Source of the DNA: ZC4RG30 sp049841155 | Lineage (GTDB): Bacteria > Pseudomonadota > Gammaproteobacteria > Steroidobacterales > Steroidobacteraceae | NCBI GenBank assembly: GCA_049841155.1 | Contig: JASGHI010000003.1 | Coordinates: 1,426,001 to 1,490,000, forward strand | DNA: 64,000 nucleotides | Direction of reading: 5' to 3' | Part shown: positions 51,503 through 62,611 of the stretch, piece after piece | Layout of the letters: the number at the start of each line of letters is the position of its first letter | How positions within the stretch are numbered: the stretch's first letter is position 1 | Made by a program: the position numbers and the translations under genes | The notes under the pieces: generated by a model | Database searches by the model: none | What the model was told of the DNA's origin: nothing | What the model saw: the letters and a program-made list of their open reading frames with translations, nothing else

Positions 51503-52768
51503 ATGAGCAAGCCCCGCAACGCCTTCTACGCCCAGTCGGGCGGTGTCACCGCCGTCATCAATGCCTCCGCCGCCGGAGTCATCGAAACGGCGCGCCGGCA
51601 CCGCCGCCACATCGCCAAGGTGTACGCCGGCCGCGACGGCATCGTCGGCGCGCTCACCGAGGACCTCATCGACACCAGCACCGAGTCCCCGGCCACCCTG
51701 CGCGCGCTGCGCCACACCCCCGCCGGCGCCTTCGGCTCGGCGCGCTTCAAGCTCAAGGGGCTGGACCAGAACCGCACCGAGTACGAGCGGCTCATCGAGG
51801 TGTTCCGCGCGCACGACATCGGCTATTTCTTCTACAACGGCGGCAACGACTCCATGGATACCGCGCTCAAGGTTTCGCAGATCGGCGAGGCGCTGGGCTA
51901 TCCGGTCACCTGCGTGGGCATCCCCAAGACCGTGGACAACGACCTGCCGGTCACCGACTGCTGCCCCGGCTTCGGCTCGGTGGCCAAGTACGTAGCCGTC
52001 TCCACGCGCGAGGCGGCGCTGGACGTGGCCTCCATGGCGCGCACCTCCACCAAGGTGTTCGTGCTGGAGGTGATGGGCCGGCACGCGGGCTGGATCGCTG
52101 CCGCGGGCGGCCTTGCGGGCGTGAAGGCCGGCGATGCGCCGCACATCATCCTGTTTCCCGAAATCACTTTCGACGAGGCGGCCTTCCTCGCGAAGGTGAA
52201 GCACAGCGTGGATACACAGGGCTACTGCGTGATCGTCGTGTCCGAGGGCGTGAAGGGGCCGGACGGCAAATTCCTCGCCGAGGCCGGCACGCGCGATGCC
52301 TTCGGCCATGCGCAGCTCGGCGGCGTCGGCCCGGTGATCGCAAACCTGGTGAAGGAGAAGCTCGGCCACAAATACCACTGGGCCGTGGCCGATTACCTGC
52401 AGCGCGCCGCGCGGCACATCGCCTCTAAGACCGATGTTGAACAGGCCTATGCCGTGGGCAAGGCCGCGGTGGAATACGCCGTGAAGGGCATGAACGCGGT
52501 GATGCCCGCCATCATCCGCAAGTCCTCCCGGCCGTACCGCTGGGTGATCGAACCCGCGCCGCTCGATGCCATCGCCAACGTGGAGAAGAAGGTGCCGCGC
52601 GAGTTCATCACCGCCGATGGCTTCGGCATCACGGCCGCCTGCCGGCGCTATCTTGCGCCGCTGATCGCGGGCGAGGACTACCCGCCCTACAAGGACGGCC
52701 TGCCGGACTACGTGCGCATCAAGGGCCGGCCGGTGCGGCGGCGGCTGAAAACGGCCTACAAACCCTGA
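51503..52768 (+). CDS. Phosphofructokinase, probably pyrophosphate-dependent
   Basis: 421 residues. The start ATG follows GGAG; a 30-residue extension was rejected. The key loop is YNGGNDSMDT (about residues 111-120): PFKs with an Asn/Asp in place of the ATP-type GGDGS loop prefer PPi as phosphate donor. PKTVDNDLP (141-149) and MGRHAGW (191-197) are the substrate motifs. It would interconvert fructose 6-phosphate and fructose 1,6-bisphosphate reversibly. The H+-pyrophosphatase gene follows on the same strand, supporting PPi use. The exact donor is inferred, not shown. Confidence 0.9.
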   Translation: MSKPRNAFYAQSGGVTAVINASAAGVIETARRHRRHIAKVYAGRDGIVGALTEDLIDTSTESPATLRALRHTPAGAFGSARFKLKGLDQNRTEYERLIEVFRAHDIGYFFYNGGNDSMDTALKVSQIGEALGYPVTCVGIPKTVDNDLPVTDCCPGFGSVAKYVAVSTREAALDVASMARTSTKVFVLEVMGRHAGWIAAAGGLAGVKAGDAPHIILFPEITFDEAAFLAKVKHSVDTQGYCVIVVSEGVKGPDGKFLAEAGTRDAFGHAQLGGVGPVIANLVKEKLGHKYHWAVADYLQRAARHIASKTDVEQAYAVGKAAVEYAVKGMNAVMPAIIRKSSRPYRWVIEPAPLDAIANVEKKVPREFITADGFGITAACRRYLAPLIAGEDYPPYKDGLPDYVRIKGRPVRRRLKTAYKP

Positions 52769-52796
52769 GCCCAGGCCGCCCCCGGACGCGGTCTGC

Positions 52797-52802
52797 TATA
52801 TT
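52797..52802 (+). promoter_or_regulatory. Possible -10 element upstream of hppA
   Basis: TATATT lies 77 bases before the hppA ATG and 28 after the PFK stop. No convincing -35 was found at the usual spacing. It could give hppA its own transcript in addition to read-through from the PFK gene. Confidence 0.25.
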
Positions 52803-52879
52803 CGCGCCGATGCACGGCCGGGACGGGGATCGGGTCACCCGCCGCTGCGCAACCACTACAAGAAATCTGGAGATCCTGC

Positions 52880-54925
<2,046 letters not shown>

Positions 54926-54936
54926 GTTGATGCACG

Positions 54937-54961
54937 GGCCGGCCAGTCACGCGGGCCGGCC
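54937..54961. terminator. GC-rich hairpin after hppA
   Basis: GGCCGGCC (54937-54944) pairs with GGCCGGCC (54954-54961) across a 9-base loop, 11 bases after the hppA stop. The GST gene ends 17 bases beyond on the opposite strand, so it may terminate both. No T-run. Confidence 0.45.
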
Positions 54962-54978
54962 TGCCCCGCGAAACGCAA

Positions 54979-55626
54979 TCAAGCTGCGCCGGCCGCAGCA
55001 AAATGGGCCATCTGGTCGCGATGTGCCTTCACGAAGGCCGGCCGGGCGATGGCGCGTGCGACGTAGGCACGGCAGGCAGGGTATTTGGCGAGCCCGTCGA
55101 ACCGGTCTACCGGCCTCAACACGTCAGCCATCAACAGATCGGCCACGGAGAAGCTCCGGCCCACGAGCCACTCGCAGCCGGCCAGCACCGCTTCCATTCG
55201 ATCGAGCCTGGCCTTCAGGAAGTCCTCCATGAACTTTGCCTCCGGGGCCTCGCCGGAGAGGCCCATGAAGCGGAACAGCACCCACGGCTGGCTCGCCGGT
55301 TCAACCGAGTTCAGCGCGGCGATAATCCACTGCACAACCCCTGCCCGGCCGCGCCGATCGGTGGGCATCAGAGCGGGACTTTTCTCTCCGAGGTACAGCA
55401 GGATTGCGCCGCTCTCGAAAATGGTGAGGTCTCCATCGGTGAGCCAGGGGACCTGGCCGAAGGGCTGCGCCGCGAAATGGCCGGGACCGCGATCCCGGAA
55501 CGCCGTGCTCTGCACCCGATAGGGCAGCCCGGCCTCTTCCAGCGCCCAGCGCACCCGCAGGTCACGTACAAAGCCGCGCGGCGGCTCGGGGACCCAGTCG
55601 TAAGTAGTGAGGATCAACTCGCTCAT
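54979..55626 (-). CDS. Glutathione S-transferase family protein
   Basis: 215 residues from MSELILTTYDWVPEP. The N-terminal thioredoxin-like domain (about 1-85) contains the cis-Pro region FGQVPWLTDGDLTIFESGAILLYLGE (about 57-82), where ESGAI holds the glutathione-binding Glu-Ser. The C-terminal helical domain (about 95-210) has FSVADLLMADVL. The catalytic residue near the N-terminus is not obvious (a TYDW segment instead of a canonical Ser/Cys). Substrate unknown. Confidence 0.9.
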   Translation of the reverse strand: MSELILTTYDWVPEPPRGFVRDLRVRWALEEAGLPYRVQSTAFRDRGPGHFAAQPFGQVPWLTDGDLTIFESGAILLYLGEKSPALMPTDRRGRAGVVQWIIAALNSVEPASQPWVLFRFMGLSGEAPEAKFMEDFLKARLDRMEAVLAGCEWLVGRSFSVADLLMADVLRPVDRFDGLAKYPACRAYVARAIARPAFVKAHRDQMAHFAAAGAA

Positions 55627-55672
55627 TGGCCCACTCCAAGCAAGACGGGAAGCTTCAGGCAGTTGGTCATGA

Positions 55673-55891
55673 TTTTCCACCCTGTTCATCCGCCTCAATG
55701 GATTTGCGCTGACGGCCTCGGATCTGGAGTTGTATCCGGTGTACATGGGCATTGCCGCGGGCACGCTGCGGGAAGATGACTTCGCCGCGTGGCTGCACCC
55801 GCGCGTGACGCCGCACATGCCCCGCGGCGTACACGAAAAGCGCGGCCGTTACGCCGCGAGCTTCAGCGGCATCGGCCGCGCGATGGCATAG
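55673..55891 (+). pseudogene. C-terminal remnant of a Doc/Fic-type toxin gene
   Basis: The plus-strand frame opened after a TGA at 55670-55672 encodes TLFIRLNGFALTASDLELYP followed by VYMGIAAGTLREDDFAAWL. This matches the C-terminal part of death-on-curing toxins (an FxxLNGxxL-type helix, then a helix ending in an AAWL pattern). The catalytic HPFxxGNKR segment and the whole N-terminus are missing, and no antitoxin gene precedes it. The frame continues to 55891 over the end of the GGDEF-EAL gene on the opposite strand, and that last part is probably not homologous. Identification is by pattern only. Confidence 0.45.
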
Positions 55892-58170
55892 CCCTGCATG
55901 TAGTCCACGCCGATGCTGCGGGCCGCATCCAGGCCCGCGGCGTCCTCGACCTGCTCGGCGATCACCTTGAAGTTCAGCGAGCGCGCCAGGCGGATGGTGG
56001 CGGTCACCATGGCCTGGTTGACGCTGTCGCGCGCCAGGTTGCGCATGAAGGTGCCGTCGATCTTGAGGTAATCCATCGGCAGGCTCTTGAGGCTCGAGAA
56101 CGAACCCAGGCTGCGGCCGAAATCATCCAGCGCGAACTGGCTGCCCATGCCGTGCAGCACGCCGACGAAGCGCCGCGCCGCCTCGAGGTTCGCCGCCACG
56201 GCGCTCTCGGCGATCTCGAAGCACACCTGCCCCGGATCCGCGCCGCTCTGGTCGAAGCATTCGACGACGAAATCCAGGAACTGCGCATCGGCGACGGTCT
56301 GCCCCGAGAGATTGATGGCGAGGCTGCGGCCGGCGGGCAGATCGATGGCGCCGCGGCCCAGCGCGGTGAGCGTGGTCTGCACCACCCAGCGGTCCACCAG
56401 CACCATGAGGCGGTAGCGCTCGGCGGCGCGCACCAGATCCACGGGCGAGAGATCCTCGCCGCGCTCGTCGGCGAGCCGCACCAGCACTTCCATCGCGGGG
56501 CCGTGGCCGTTGGAATCATGTGCCGGCACGATGGGCTGGTAGTAGAGCCGGAACAGATTGTCGCGCAGCGCGGCCTGCAGGATGCGCAGCCAGTGGATCT
56601 CGCCGCTGTGGCGCGCCACCACTTCATCGTGCGCGGAGTACACCGCCACGCCGCCGCTGCCTCCGCCCTGCTTCTTCGCGACGTAGCAGGCCGAATCCGC
56701 CGCGGCCAGCGCCTCGTCGATGGAGCCGCTGTCGCGCGCCAGCTCCACGATGCCGATGCTCGCGCCCACCGCATGGATGCGGTCCTTCCACACGAAGCGG
56801 TGCTCGGCGATGGCGCGCGTCATGTCGTCGGCGATCTGCCGCCCCTTCTTGAGCGGGCAGCCGGTGAGCAGCAGTGCGAACTCGTCGCCGCCGAGCCGCG
56901 CCACGGTGTCCGAATCGCGCACGGCCTCGCGCATCAGCTTCGCCACTTCGCGCAGCATGGCATCGCCGGCCTGGTGGCCGCTGCCGTCGTTGACGGCCTT
57001 GAAATGATCCAGGTCCACGTAGCACAGCACATGCGTCTGGTCGCCGCGGCGCGCGGTTTCCAGCGCCTCGGCCAGGCAGCGCTCGAACTCGCGCCGGTTG
57101 GCGAGGCCGGTGAGCGCATCGTGCGTGGCCTGGTAGCTCATCTGCCGCGTCATGCCGCGCAGCTCGGTCACGTCATGCAGCATCACCACCGCACCGACGA
57201 TCTCGTCGGCCGCGTTGTCGCGGCTGCGCAGCGGCGAAGCGGTGATCTCGATCGAATGTTCGGCGCCCGCGCCCAGTTCCAGCAGCACCGCGCGCCGTCC
57301 CAGCCCCACCGTCGACACGCCATGCAGGGCCTGCTGCACCGGATCGGTGATGTAGCGGCGGTCCGACTCATCCACCAGATGGATGGCCTGGTCCAGCGTG
57401 CGCCCGGACAGCGCCGGCGCATCGACGCCGAGCAGGCGCGCCGCGGCCGGATTCGCATAGTCGATGACACCTCCGCCATCGACGGTCAGCAGCGCCTCGC
57501 CCAGAGAATCCAGCGCCTGCCGCGCGCGCGCGCGCGGCGCGGCGCCCATGGCCAGCGGCAGCGACGGCACGGTCTGCGTCGGGATCACCTCGACGGCGGT
57601 GACCAGCAGCGCCTGCGCGCCCTCGAAGCGGGTCGGCGACAGCGAGACCTCGAGCCGGCTGAGCTGGCCCTGCATGCCGATGAGGTCGATCTCGAAGCGC
57701 GTGCGCGCCTCTTCACCCGCCAGCGCCCGGCGCAGGTTGGCTGCCACCAGTTCGGCTTCCTCCGGCGGCACCATGTCCGCAAGGCGCCGCCCCACCACTT
57801 CGCTGCGCTCCATGCCGAGCAACTCCGCAAACTGCGGATTGGCATACAGGATGGATTCGCCATGCACCAGCACACACTCGTGCATGCGGTCGCCCAGCAC
57901 GGTGAACAGGCTGGCATCGGAGTGCGCCTGCGGCTCGGCCAGCGCCTTGCGCGCGATGAGATGGTTCACCGCAGTGGTCAACGCGGCGAGCTCCGGATGA
58001 TCGGTGGAAAATTCCAGGCGCCGGTCCAGCCGGCCGCCGATGGAGACCGACTGCACCTCTTTCGACAGGCGCGTGAGCGCTTTCAATTCGCGCCGCTGCA
58101 TCAGGTTCAGCAGCAGCAACAGCAAGGCCGCGAACGCAAACAGCAGGCCCAGGAGACCGGCAACTGACAT
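55849..58170 (-). CDS. Membrane PAS-GGDEF-EAL cyclic-di-GMP protein
   Basis: 773 residues. An N-terminal TM helix (about 3-24) is followed by two PAS-like domains (about 85-205 and 220-345), a GGDEF domain (about 350-515) and an EAL domain (about 530-770). RLGGDEF (about 424-430) is intact, with an RDSD inhibitory-site motif 5 residues before it. The EAL motif reads EVL, but the catalytic set (INLSGQ, FEIAES, DDFGRS, LKIDG, AEQVE, YMQGYA) is present, so both activities are possible. It likely senses an envelope or redox signal and sets c-di-GMP level. It faces away from pcm. Confidence 0.92.
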   Translation of the reverse strand: MSVAGLLGLLFAFAALLLLLLNLMQRRELKALTRLSKEVQSVSIGGRLDRRLEFSTDHPELAALTTAVNHLIARKALAEPQAHSDASLFTVLGDRMHECVLVHGESILYANPQFAELLGMERSEVVGRRLADMVPPEEAELVAANLRRALAGEEARTRFEIDLIGMQGQLSRLEVSLSPTRFEGAQALLVTAVEVIPTQTVPSLPLAMGAAPRARARQALDSLGEALLTVDGGGVIDYANPAAARLLGVDAPALSGRTLDQAIHLVDESDRRYITDPVQQALHGVSTVGLGRRAVLLELGAGAEHSIEITASPLRSRDNAADEIVGAVVMLHDVTELRGMTRQMSYQATHDALTGLANRREFERCLAEALETARRGDQTHVLCYVDLDHFKAVNDGSGHQAGDAMLREVAKLMREAVRDSDTVARLGGDEFALLLTGCPLKKGRQIADDMTRAIAEHRFVWKDRIHAVGASIGIVELARDSGSIDEALAAADSACYVAKKQGGGSGGVAVYSAHDEVVARHSGEIHWLRILQAALRDNLFRLYYQPIVPAHDSNGHGPAMEVLVRLADERGEDLSPVDLVRAAERYRLMVLVDRWVVQTTLTALGRGAIDLPAGRSLAINLSGQTVADAQFLDFVVECFDQSGADPGQVCFEIAESAVAANLEAARRFVGVLHGMGSQFALDDFGRSLGSFSSLKSLPMDYLKIDGTFMRNLARDSVNQAMVTATIRLARSLNFKVIAEQVEDAAGLDAARSIGVDYMQGYAIARPMPLKLAA

Positions 58171-58268
58171 TAACTGCCCTGACTGTGACCCAATGCGTGG
58201 AACAGGCCCGAGGATAGCCTAGTCGCCGTTTGGCGACGTCCCCTCTTGGACATAAGCTCCCACGACAA

Positions 58269-58297
58269 TTGGGGTAAAAATGTCAGCTTCCTGATAT
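58269..58297 (+). promoter_or_regulatory. Candidate promoter for pcm
   Basis: TTGGGG (58269-58274) and TGATAT (58292-58297) are separated by exactly 17 bases. They lie in the 191-base gap between the c-di-GMP protein and pcm and would start transcription about 55 bases before the pcm ATG at 58362. The region also contains AT-rich GGTAAAAATG. Confidence 0.4.
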
Positions 58298-58361
58298 CCT
58301 TGGCACCGCCGAACAAAAGCCTTAACGTGATTGATTCAGCCGTACGCCGGAATTAAGTCCA

Positions 58362-59021
58362 ATGACCGACAGCTTTGCCGCCGCCCGCCAGCAGATGACC
58401 TACCAGCAGATGCGCGCCGCTTCGGTGCTCACCGACGTGGAACTGGGCGTCCTGAGCCGTCTGCAGCGCGAGGACTTCACGCCTGCCGCATGGCGCGCGC
58501 TGGCCTACGCGGACACCGCCGTGCCACTCGCGCATGGCCAGCACATGCTGCCCCCCACCCTGGTCGGACGCATCATCGACGCCGTCGATCCGCGGCCACG
58601 CGAACGCGTGCTGGAGATCGGCACCGGCTCGGGCTATCTGTCCGCCTGCCTCGCCATGCTCGCAGGCTCGGTGCACAGCATCGAGATCTACGATGACCTG
58701 GCCGCCGCGGCGCGCAGCCATCTGCGGGCCGCCGGCATCGGCAATGTCGAAGTCGAAAACGCCGATGCCTTCACGCTCACCGCCGGCACGCCGGCCTACG
58801 ACATCGTCGTGCTCACCGGCTCGCTGCCGCTGTACGACGCGCGCTTCGAGGCGCATCTGAAGCCCGGCGGCCGCCTGTTCGCCATCGTCGGCGAAGCGCC
58901 TGTAATGGAAGCCCGGCTGGTGAGACTGTCCACGGAGGGAGCTCGGCAGGACATCAGCCTGTTTGAAACCCTCAGCGATCCCCTGCTGAACGCGCCGCAG
59001 GTGGTGCGGTTCGATTTCTGA
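58362..59021 (+). CDS. pcm: Protein-L-isoaspartate O-methyltransferase
   Basis: Repairs isoaspartyl residues in aged proteins by AdoMet-dependent methylation. It has 219 residues, normal. The AdoMet motif VLEIGTGSGYLSACLAML is at about residues 83-100, with the acidic residue after strand 2 in VHSIEIYDD (about 104-112). The N-terminal MRAASVLTDVEL region is typical of short Pcm proteins. It is 74 bases upstream of tolC. Confidence 0.92.
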   Translation: MTDSFAAARQQMTYQQMRAASVLTDVELGVLSRLQREDFTPAAWRALAYADTAVPLAHGQHMLPPTLVGRIIDAVDPRPRERVLEIGTGSGYLSACLAMLAGSVHSIEIYDDLAAAARSHLRAAGIGNVEVENADAFTLTAGTPAYDIVVLTGSLPLYDARFEAHLKPGGRLFAIVGEAPVMEARLVRLSTEGARQDISLFETLSDPLLNAPQVVRFDF

Positions 59022-59095
59022 AAATCGCCTTTGTTCCGGGAACTTGTGCCCCGCCAGCCACTCTCACAGCGGTTGAACCTTTTACGGATGCCCGT

Positions 59096-60523
59096 ATGAC
59101 ACGTCGATTGCGTCTTGCCGGTCTCACGCTCGCTTTCTCCAGCTTCCTGGGCGCCAGTGCCTGGGCCGACGACCTGCTGCAGGTATACGACCAGGCCCTG
59201 GTCAACGATCCGCAGATCCGTGAAGCCGACGCCACCCGCCTCGCCACGCGCGAGGCGCGTCCGCAGGCCATCGCTGCGCTGTTGCCGCAGGCCAGTGGCA
59301 CCGCCAGCCGCACCCGCGACTGGAGCTCGGGCACGGGCTTCAGCCAGCTGGTGATCGGCAACACGCCGCAGAACTCGCCCACCGGCGGCAACTCGGTGAA
59401 CAACACCGATACCTGGCGGCTGCAGATCCGCCAGAACGTCTTCAGCTTTGCCAACTGGACCACGCTGCGCGCCGCCAACCACATCGTGGCCCAGTCCGAA
59501 GCGGACTACCTCGCCGCCCAGCAGAACCTCGCGCAGCGCGTGTCGCAGCAGTACTTCGCCGTGCTCTCGGCTCAGGACGTGGTCGAGGCGACCGAAGCCG
59601 CACGCGATGCCATCACGCGCCAGCTCGACCAGGCGGAGCGCCGCTTCGACGTGGGCCTGATCGCGATCACCGACGTGCAGGAGGCCCGCGCCGCGCGCGA
59701 CCTTGCCGCCGCGGACGCCATCGCAGCCAAGCGCGCGCTCGCGAGCGCGCAGGAACAGCTGCGCGCCACCATCGGCGTGAAGCCGGAGCTGCTGAACAAG
59801 CCGGCCGAAACCATGCCGCTGCTCACGCCGGAGCCCGCCACTCCGGAAGACTGGGTGCGCGTCTCCATGGACCAAAACGCCGCGCTGATCTCCAGCCGCC
59901 TCGCCGCCGACATCGCGCGCGACGCGGTACGGACCGCCTTCGGCGGCCATCTGCCCACCGTCGATCTGGTCGCCGGACGCAGCTACACCGATGCCGATGG
60001 CTACCGGCTGCTGCCCGACGGCGTCACGCAGACCAACAGCGCCTCGCAGGGCTACGGCAAGTCGGTGTCGCTGCAGTTCACCGTGCCGCTGTTCAGCGGC
60101 GGCGCCACGCAGTCGCGCGTACGCCAGACGCAGTACCAGTGGATCGCCGCCAAGGAGCGCCTGGAGCGCACCTCGCGCAGCACCGAACAGCAGGCGCGCG
60201 ACGCCTTCCTCGGCGTGGTGAGCGAGATCTCACGCGTGCAGGCCCTGCGCCAGGCGCTGGAATCCTCACAGACGGCGCTGCGCGCCACCGAAGCCGGATA
60301 CGAGGTCGGCACACGCACCGCAGTGGACGTGCTGCAGGCCCAGCGCAACCTGGTGCAGGCCCGCACCAGCTATTCGCAGAGCCGCTACGCCTACATCAAC
60401 AACCTCATCCAGCTGCGCCTGGCCGCCGGCGATCTGGACCGCGGCGTGCTCGAAGAGGTCAACCGCTGGCTGACGGTCGAGGCGCCGACGCCGACGCCGA
60501 ACCCGACACCGCCGCCGCTGTAG
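59096..60523 (+). CDS. tolC: TolC family outer membrane channel protein
   Basis: 475 residues with a signal peptide (about 1-23, cleavage near AWADD). The mature protein has the two OEP repeats: LLQVYDQALVNDPQIREADA (about 24-43) and its relatives, long alpha-helices with AYRQALE-type heptads, and the conserved VGTRTAVDVLQAQRNLVQAR (about 402-421). Length and motifs fit the drug/protein secretion TolC more than CzcC. The C-terminus is Thr/Pro-rich (EAPTPTPNPTPPPL). The last 65 bases overlap the end of waaA on the other strand. Confidence 0.94.
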   Translation: MTRRLRLAGLTLAFSSFLGASAWADDLLQVYDQALVNDPQIREADATRLATREARPQAIAALLPQASGTASRTRDWSSGTGFSQLVIGNTPQNSPTGGNSVNNTDTWRLQIRQNVFSFANWTTLRAANHIVAQSEADYLAAQQNLAQRVSQQYFAVLSAQDVVEATEAARDAITRQLDQAERRFDVGLIAITDVQEARAARDLAAADAIAAKRALASAQEQLRATIGVKPELLNKPAETMPLLTPEPATPEDWVRVSMDQNAALISSRLAADIARDAVRTAFGGHLPTVDLVAGRSYTDADGYRLLPDGVTQTNSASQGYGKSVSLQFTVPLFSGGATQSRVRQTQYQWIAAKERLERTSRSTEQQARDAFLGVVSEISRVQALRQALESSQTALRATEAGYEVGTRTAVDVLQAQRNLVQARTSYSQSRYAYINNLIQLRLAAGDLDRGVLEEVNRWLTVEAPTPTPNPTPPPL

Positions 60524-61844
60524 GCGGCAGCAGCCTTTCCAGCGCCGCGAGCGTGCGCGCCGCGGCGCCGCGGCTGGCCGCCACGGCCGCAGCCGCACGC
60601 GCTCCACGCGCTGCAGCTTCCTGTGTCTGGGTGAGCGCGCTCCATACGCCATCGGCGAGTGACTGTGCTCCGTCCACGCGCACCAGGGCCTGCGCGTCTT
60701 CGAGCAGCGCGGCGGCCTGCGGCGCATTGAAGCTGTACGGTCCGGTCAGCACCGGCCGGCCCAGGGCCGCAGGCTCCAGCAGGTTGTGGCCTCCCACCGG
60801 CACCAGGCTGCCTCCCACGAAGGCCGCATCGGCCGCTGCGTAGAACGCCAGCAGTTCTCCCAGGCCATCCACCAGCAGCACCTGCGCCGCGGCCGCACCG
60901 GCCTTACGCTGCGAGCGGCGCAGGAAATTCACCTGCCGGCTCTCCAGCAGCTTCGCGACGGTCTCGAAACGCTCGGGATGGCGCGGCGCCAGCACCAGCA
61001 GCGGCGCAGGCCGCTGCGCCGCTGCGGCGCGCTGCGCCAGCTCGCGCTGCGCCGCCAGGCAGACATCCTCTTCACCCTGATGCGTGCTGCCCGCCACCCA
61101 CAGCGGCCGCTGCGGCGCATACCCTGCCCGCAGCTGCCCACCGAGCTCTTCGGCCTCGGGCGGCAGTGCGAAATCGAACTTCACGTTGCCCGTGACGGCC
61201 ACGCTTGCGGGCACGGCCCCCAGCTGCAGGAAGCGCTGCGCATCGGCCTCGCTCTGCGCTGCGACGAGGTCCAGCCGCGCCAGCGTCGAGGCGATCAGCC
61301 GCGCCGCATAGCGCCGGTAGCGCTGCACCGAGCGCTGCGACACCCTTGCGCTGACGATGGCGGCGGGTATCCGGCGGGCCGCCAGTTCATGGATGAGATT
61401 GGGCCAGACCTCCGTCTCCAGAAAGACGGCGGCGCAGGGCGCATGGCGGCGCAGGAAGCGCCGCGCCGCGCCGGGCAGATCGAAGGGCGCATAGCGCAGC
61501 TGCAGCGCGCCGGGACCCGGCACGCGCATCAGGTCGCCCAGCAGGCGCATGGCACGCTCATGGCCGGTGGCGGTGGCGGTGGTGAGCAGCAGCGGCCGCT
61601 GCGGGTCGCGCTCATGCAGCAGGCGCAGCAGCGGCGCAGCGGCCTGTACCTCGCCCACCGACACGCCATGCACCCAGATGGGCCGCGCGTGGCCGGCTGC
61701 CGCTTCATTGGCCGCCGGCAGCCACGCCAGCCGTTCGCGAAGCTTCACGCGGTACTGCGGGCGGCGCACGCCGCGCCACCACAGCAGCAACAGCACCGCG
61801 GGCAATGCCAGGCGCAGCAGCAGCGTGTACAGCGCGCGGGCCAT
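60459..61844 (-). CDS. waaA: 3-deoxy-D-manno-octulosonic acid transferase
   Basis: Attaches Kdo to lipid A at the inner membrane; glycosyltransferase GT30 with an N-terminal TM anchor. It has 461 residues from the ATG at 61844, longer than E. coli WaaA (425) because of an Ala/Arg-rich C-terminal extension that overlaps tolC. Motifs are VHGVSVGEVQAA (about 57-68), FLETEVWPNLI (about 120-130), VFVGGS-type and GGHNLLEPA (about 375-383). Its ATG shares a base with the kdkA TAA (TAATG). Kdo transfer plus Kdo kinase in one unit suggests lipid A-Kdo phosphorylation. Confidence 0.95.
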   Translation of the reverse strand: MARALYTLLLRLALPAVLLLLWWRGVRRPQYRVKLRERLAWLPAANEAAAGHARPIWVHGVSVGEVQAAAPLLRLLHERDPQRPLLLTTATATGHERAMRLLGDLMRVPGPGALQLRYAPFDLPGAARRFLRRHAPCAAVFLETEVWPNLIHELAARRIPAAIVSARVSQRSVQRYRRYAARLIASTLARLDLVAAQSEADAQRFLQLGAVPASVAVTGNVKFDFALPPEAEELGGQLRAGYAPQRPLWVAGSTHQGEEDVCLAAQRELAQRAAAAQRPAPLLVLAPRHPERFETVAKLLESRQVNFLRRSQRKAGAAAAQVLLVDGLGELLAFYAAADAAFVGGSLVPVGGHNLLEPAALGRPVLTGPYSFNAPQAAALLEDAQALVRVDGAQSLADGVWSALTQTQEAAARGARAAAAVAASRGAAARTLAALERLLPPTAAAVSGSASASAPRPSASG

Positions 61845-62611
61845 TACGCCGGCGGCAGCCCGGGCACGGCGGCATCGGGCTGGTAGGCCGCGAGCAGGCA
61901 CTGCCACTGCGCCGCGTCCAGGCGCCGCACCGGGCGCGCATCATCGAGCTTCTCCAGCGAGCGCAGCAGCCGCGTGAGGTTCGCATCGCGCCACCATCCG
62001 GGACGGCGGCGGCGGCCGCGGTCGAAGTCGATGAGGAACACCTCCGACTCGCCGCGCAGCAGCACATTGTGCGCATTGAGATCCGGATGCCAGTAGCCCT
62101 GGTCGTGAAAGCGCCGGATGCAGCGGCCGATGGCGGCCCAGGTAACAAGCCCGAGGTCACCGGCATCCAGGCGCTGCGCCAGTGTCAGCGTGTCCGGCAG
62201 CAGCTCGGTGATGATGTCGCCGCTGTAGCCCCATCCTTCGTGGATGTAGCGCGCTGCCACCGCCACCGGCACCGGCAGGCCCGCGGCATGCATGCGCATG
62301 GTCAGCTGCAGCTCGCGCAGCGGACGCGTGGCACCCTCGCCCAGCCACAGGTATTGATCGGCGGAGAGTTTCGCCACGAGGCCGCCGCGGCGGTAGTGCC
62401 GCAGCGCGTAACGCCGGCCCTCGTGCTCGAAGAATTGCGTGGCGCCGCGGCCGCGCGCGCTGCCCACGAGCGCGCCCTGCGCAATCCAGTAGCGCGGTTC
62501 GAACCAGGAAACCGGAACGTCGAAACCGCAGGCGGCGTTGGTGAAGATCGCCCCCTCGCCCGCAGACCCGGTGGTGGCAAGGCGCCTGAGGGTCAGGGGC
62601 TGGGCCGTCAC
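61844..62611 (-). CDS. kdkA: 3-deoxy-D-manno-octulosonic acid kinase
   Basis: 255 residues from a GTG start that overlaps the zf-CHCC stop as GTGA. It has a kinase fold of the lipopolysaccharide-kinase type: VAKLSADQYLWLG region with the ATP Lys, then catalytic HPDLNAHNVLL (about residues 189-199) and FLIDFDRGR (about 206-214). The family phosphorylates Kdo in lipid A, as in Haemophilus and Vibrio, where only one Kdo is added. That suggests this organism makes mono-Kdo lipid A with phosphate, which is inference. Next gene is waaA. Confidence 0.92.
   Translation of the reverse strand: MTAQPLTLRRLATTGSAGEGAIFTNAACGFDVPVSWFEPRYWIAQGALVGSARGRGATQFFEHEGRRYALRHYRRGGLVAKLSADQYLWLGEGATRPLRELQLTMRMHAAGLPVPVAVAARYIHEGWGYSGDIITELLPDTLTLAQRLDAGDLGLVTWAAIGRCIRRFHDQGYWHPDLNAHNVLLRGESEVFLIDFDRGRRRRPGWWRDANLTRLLRSLEKLDDARPVRRLDAAQWQCLLAAYQPDAAVPGLPPA

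Noticed and set aside
55789..58167. A 792-residue plus-strand frame opposite the GGDEF-EAL gene
   Set aside because: His/Arg/Gln-rich antisense shadow with no domain; the minus-strand gene is complete.
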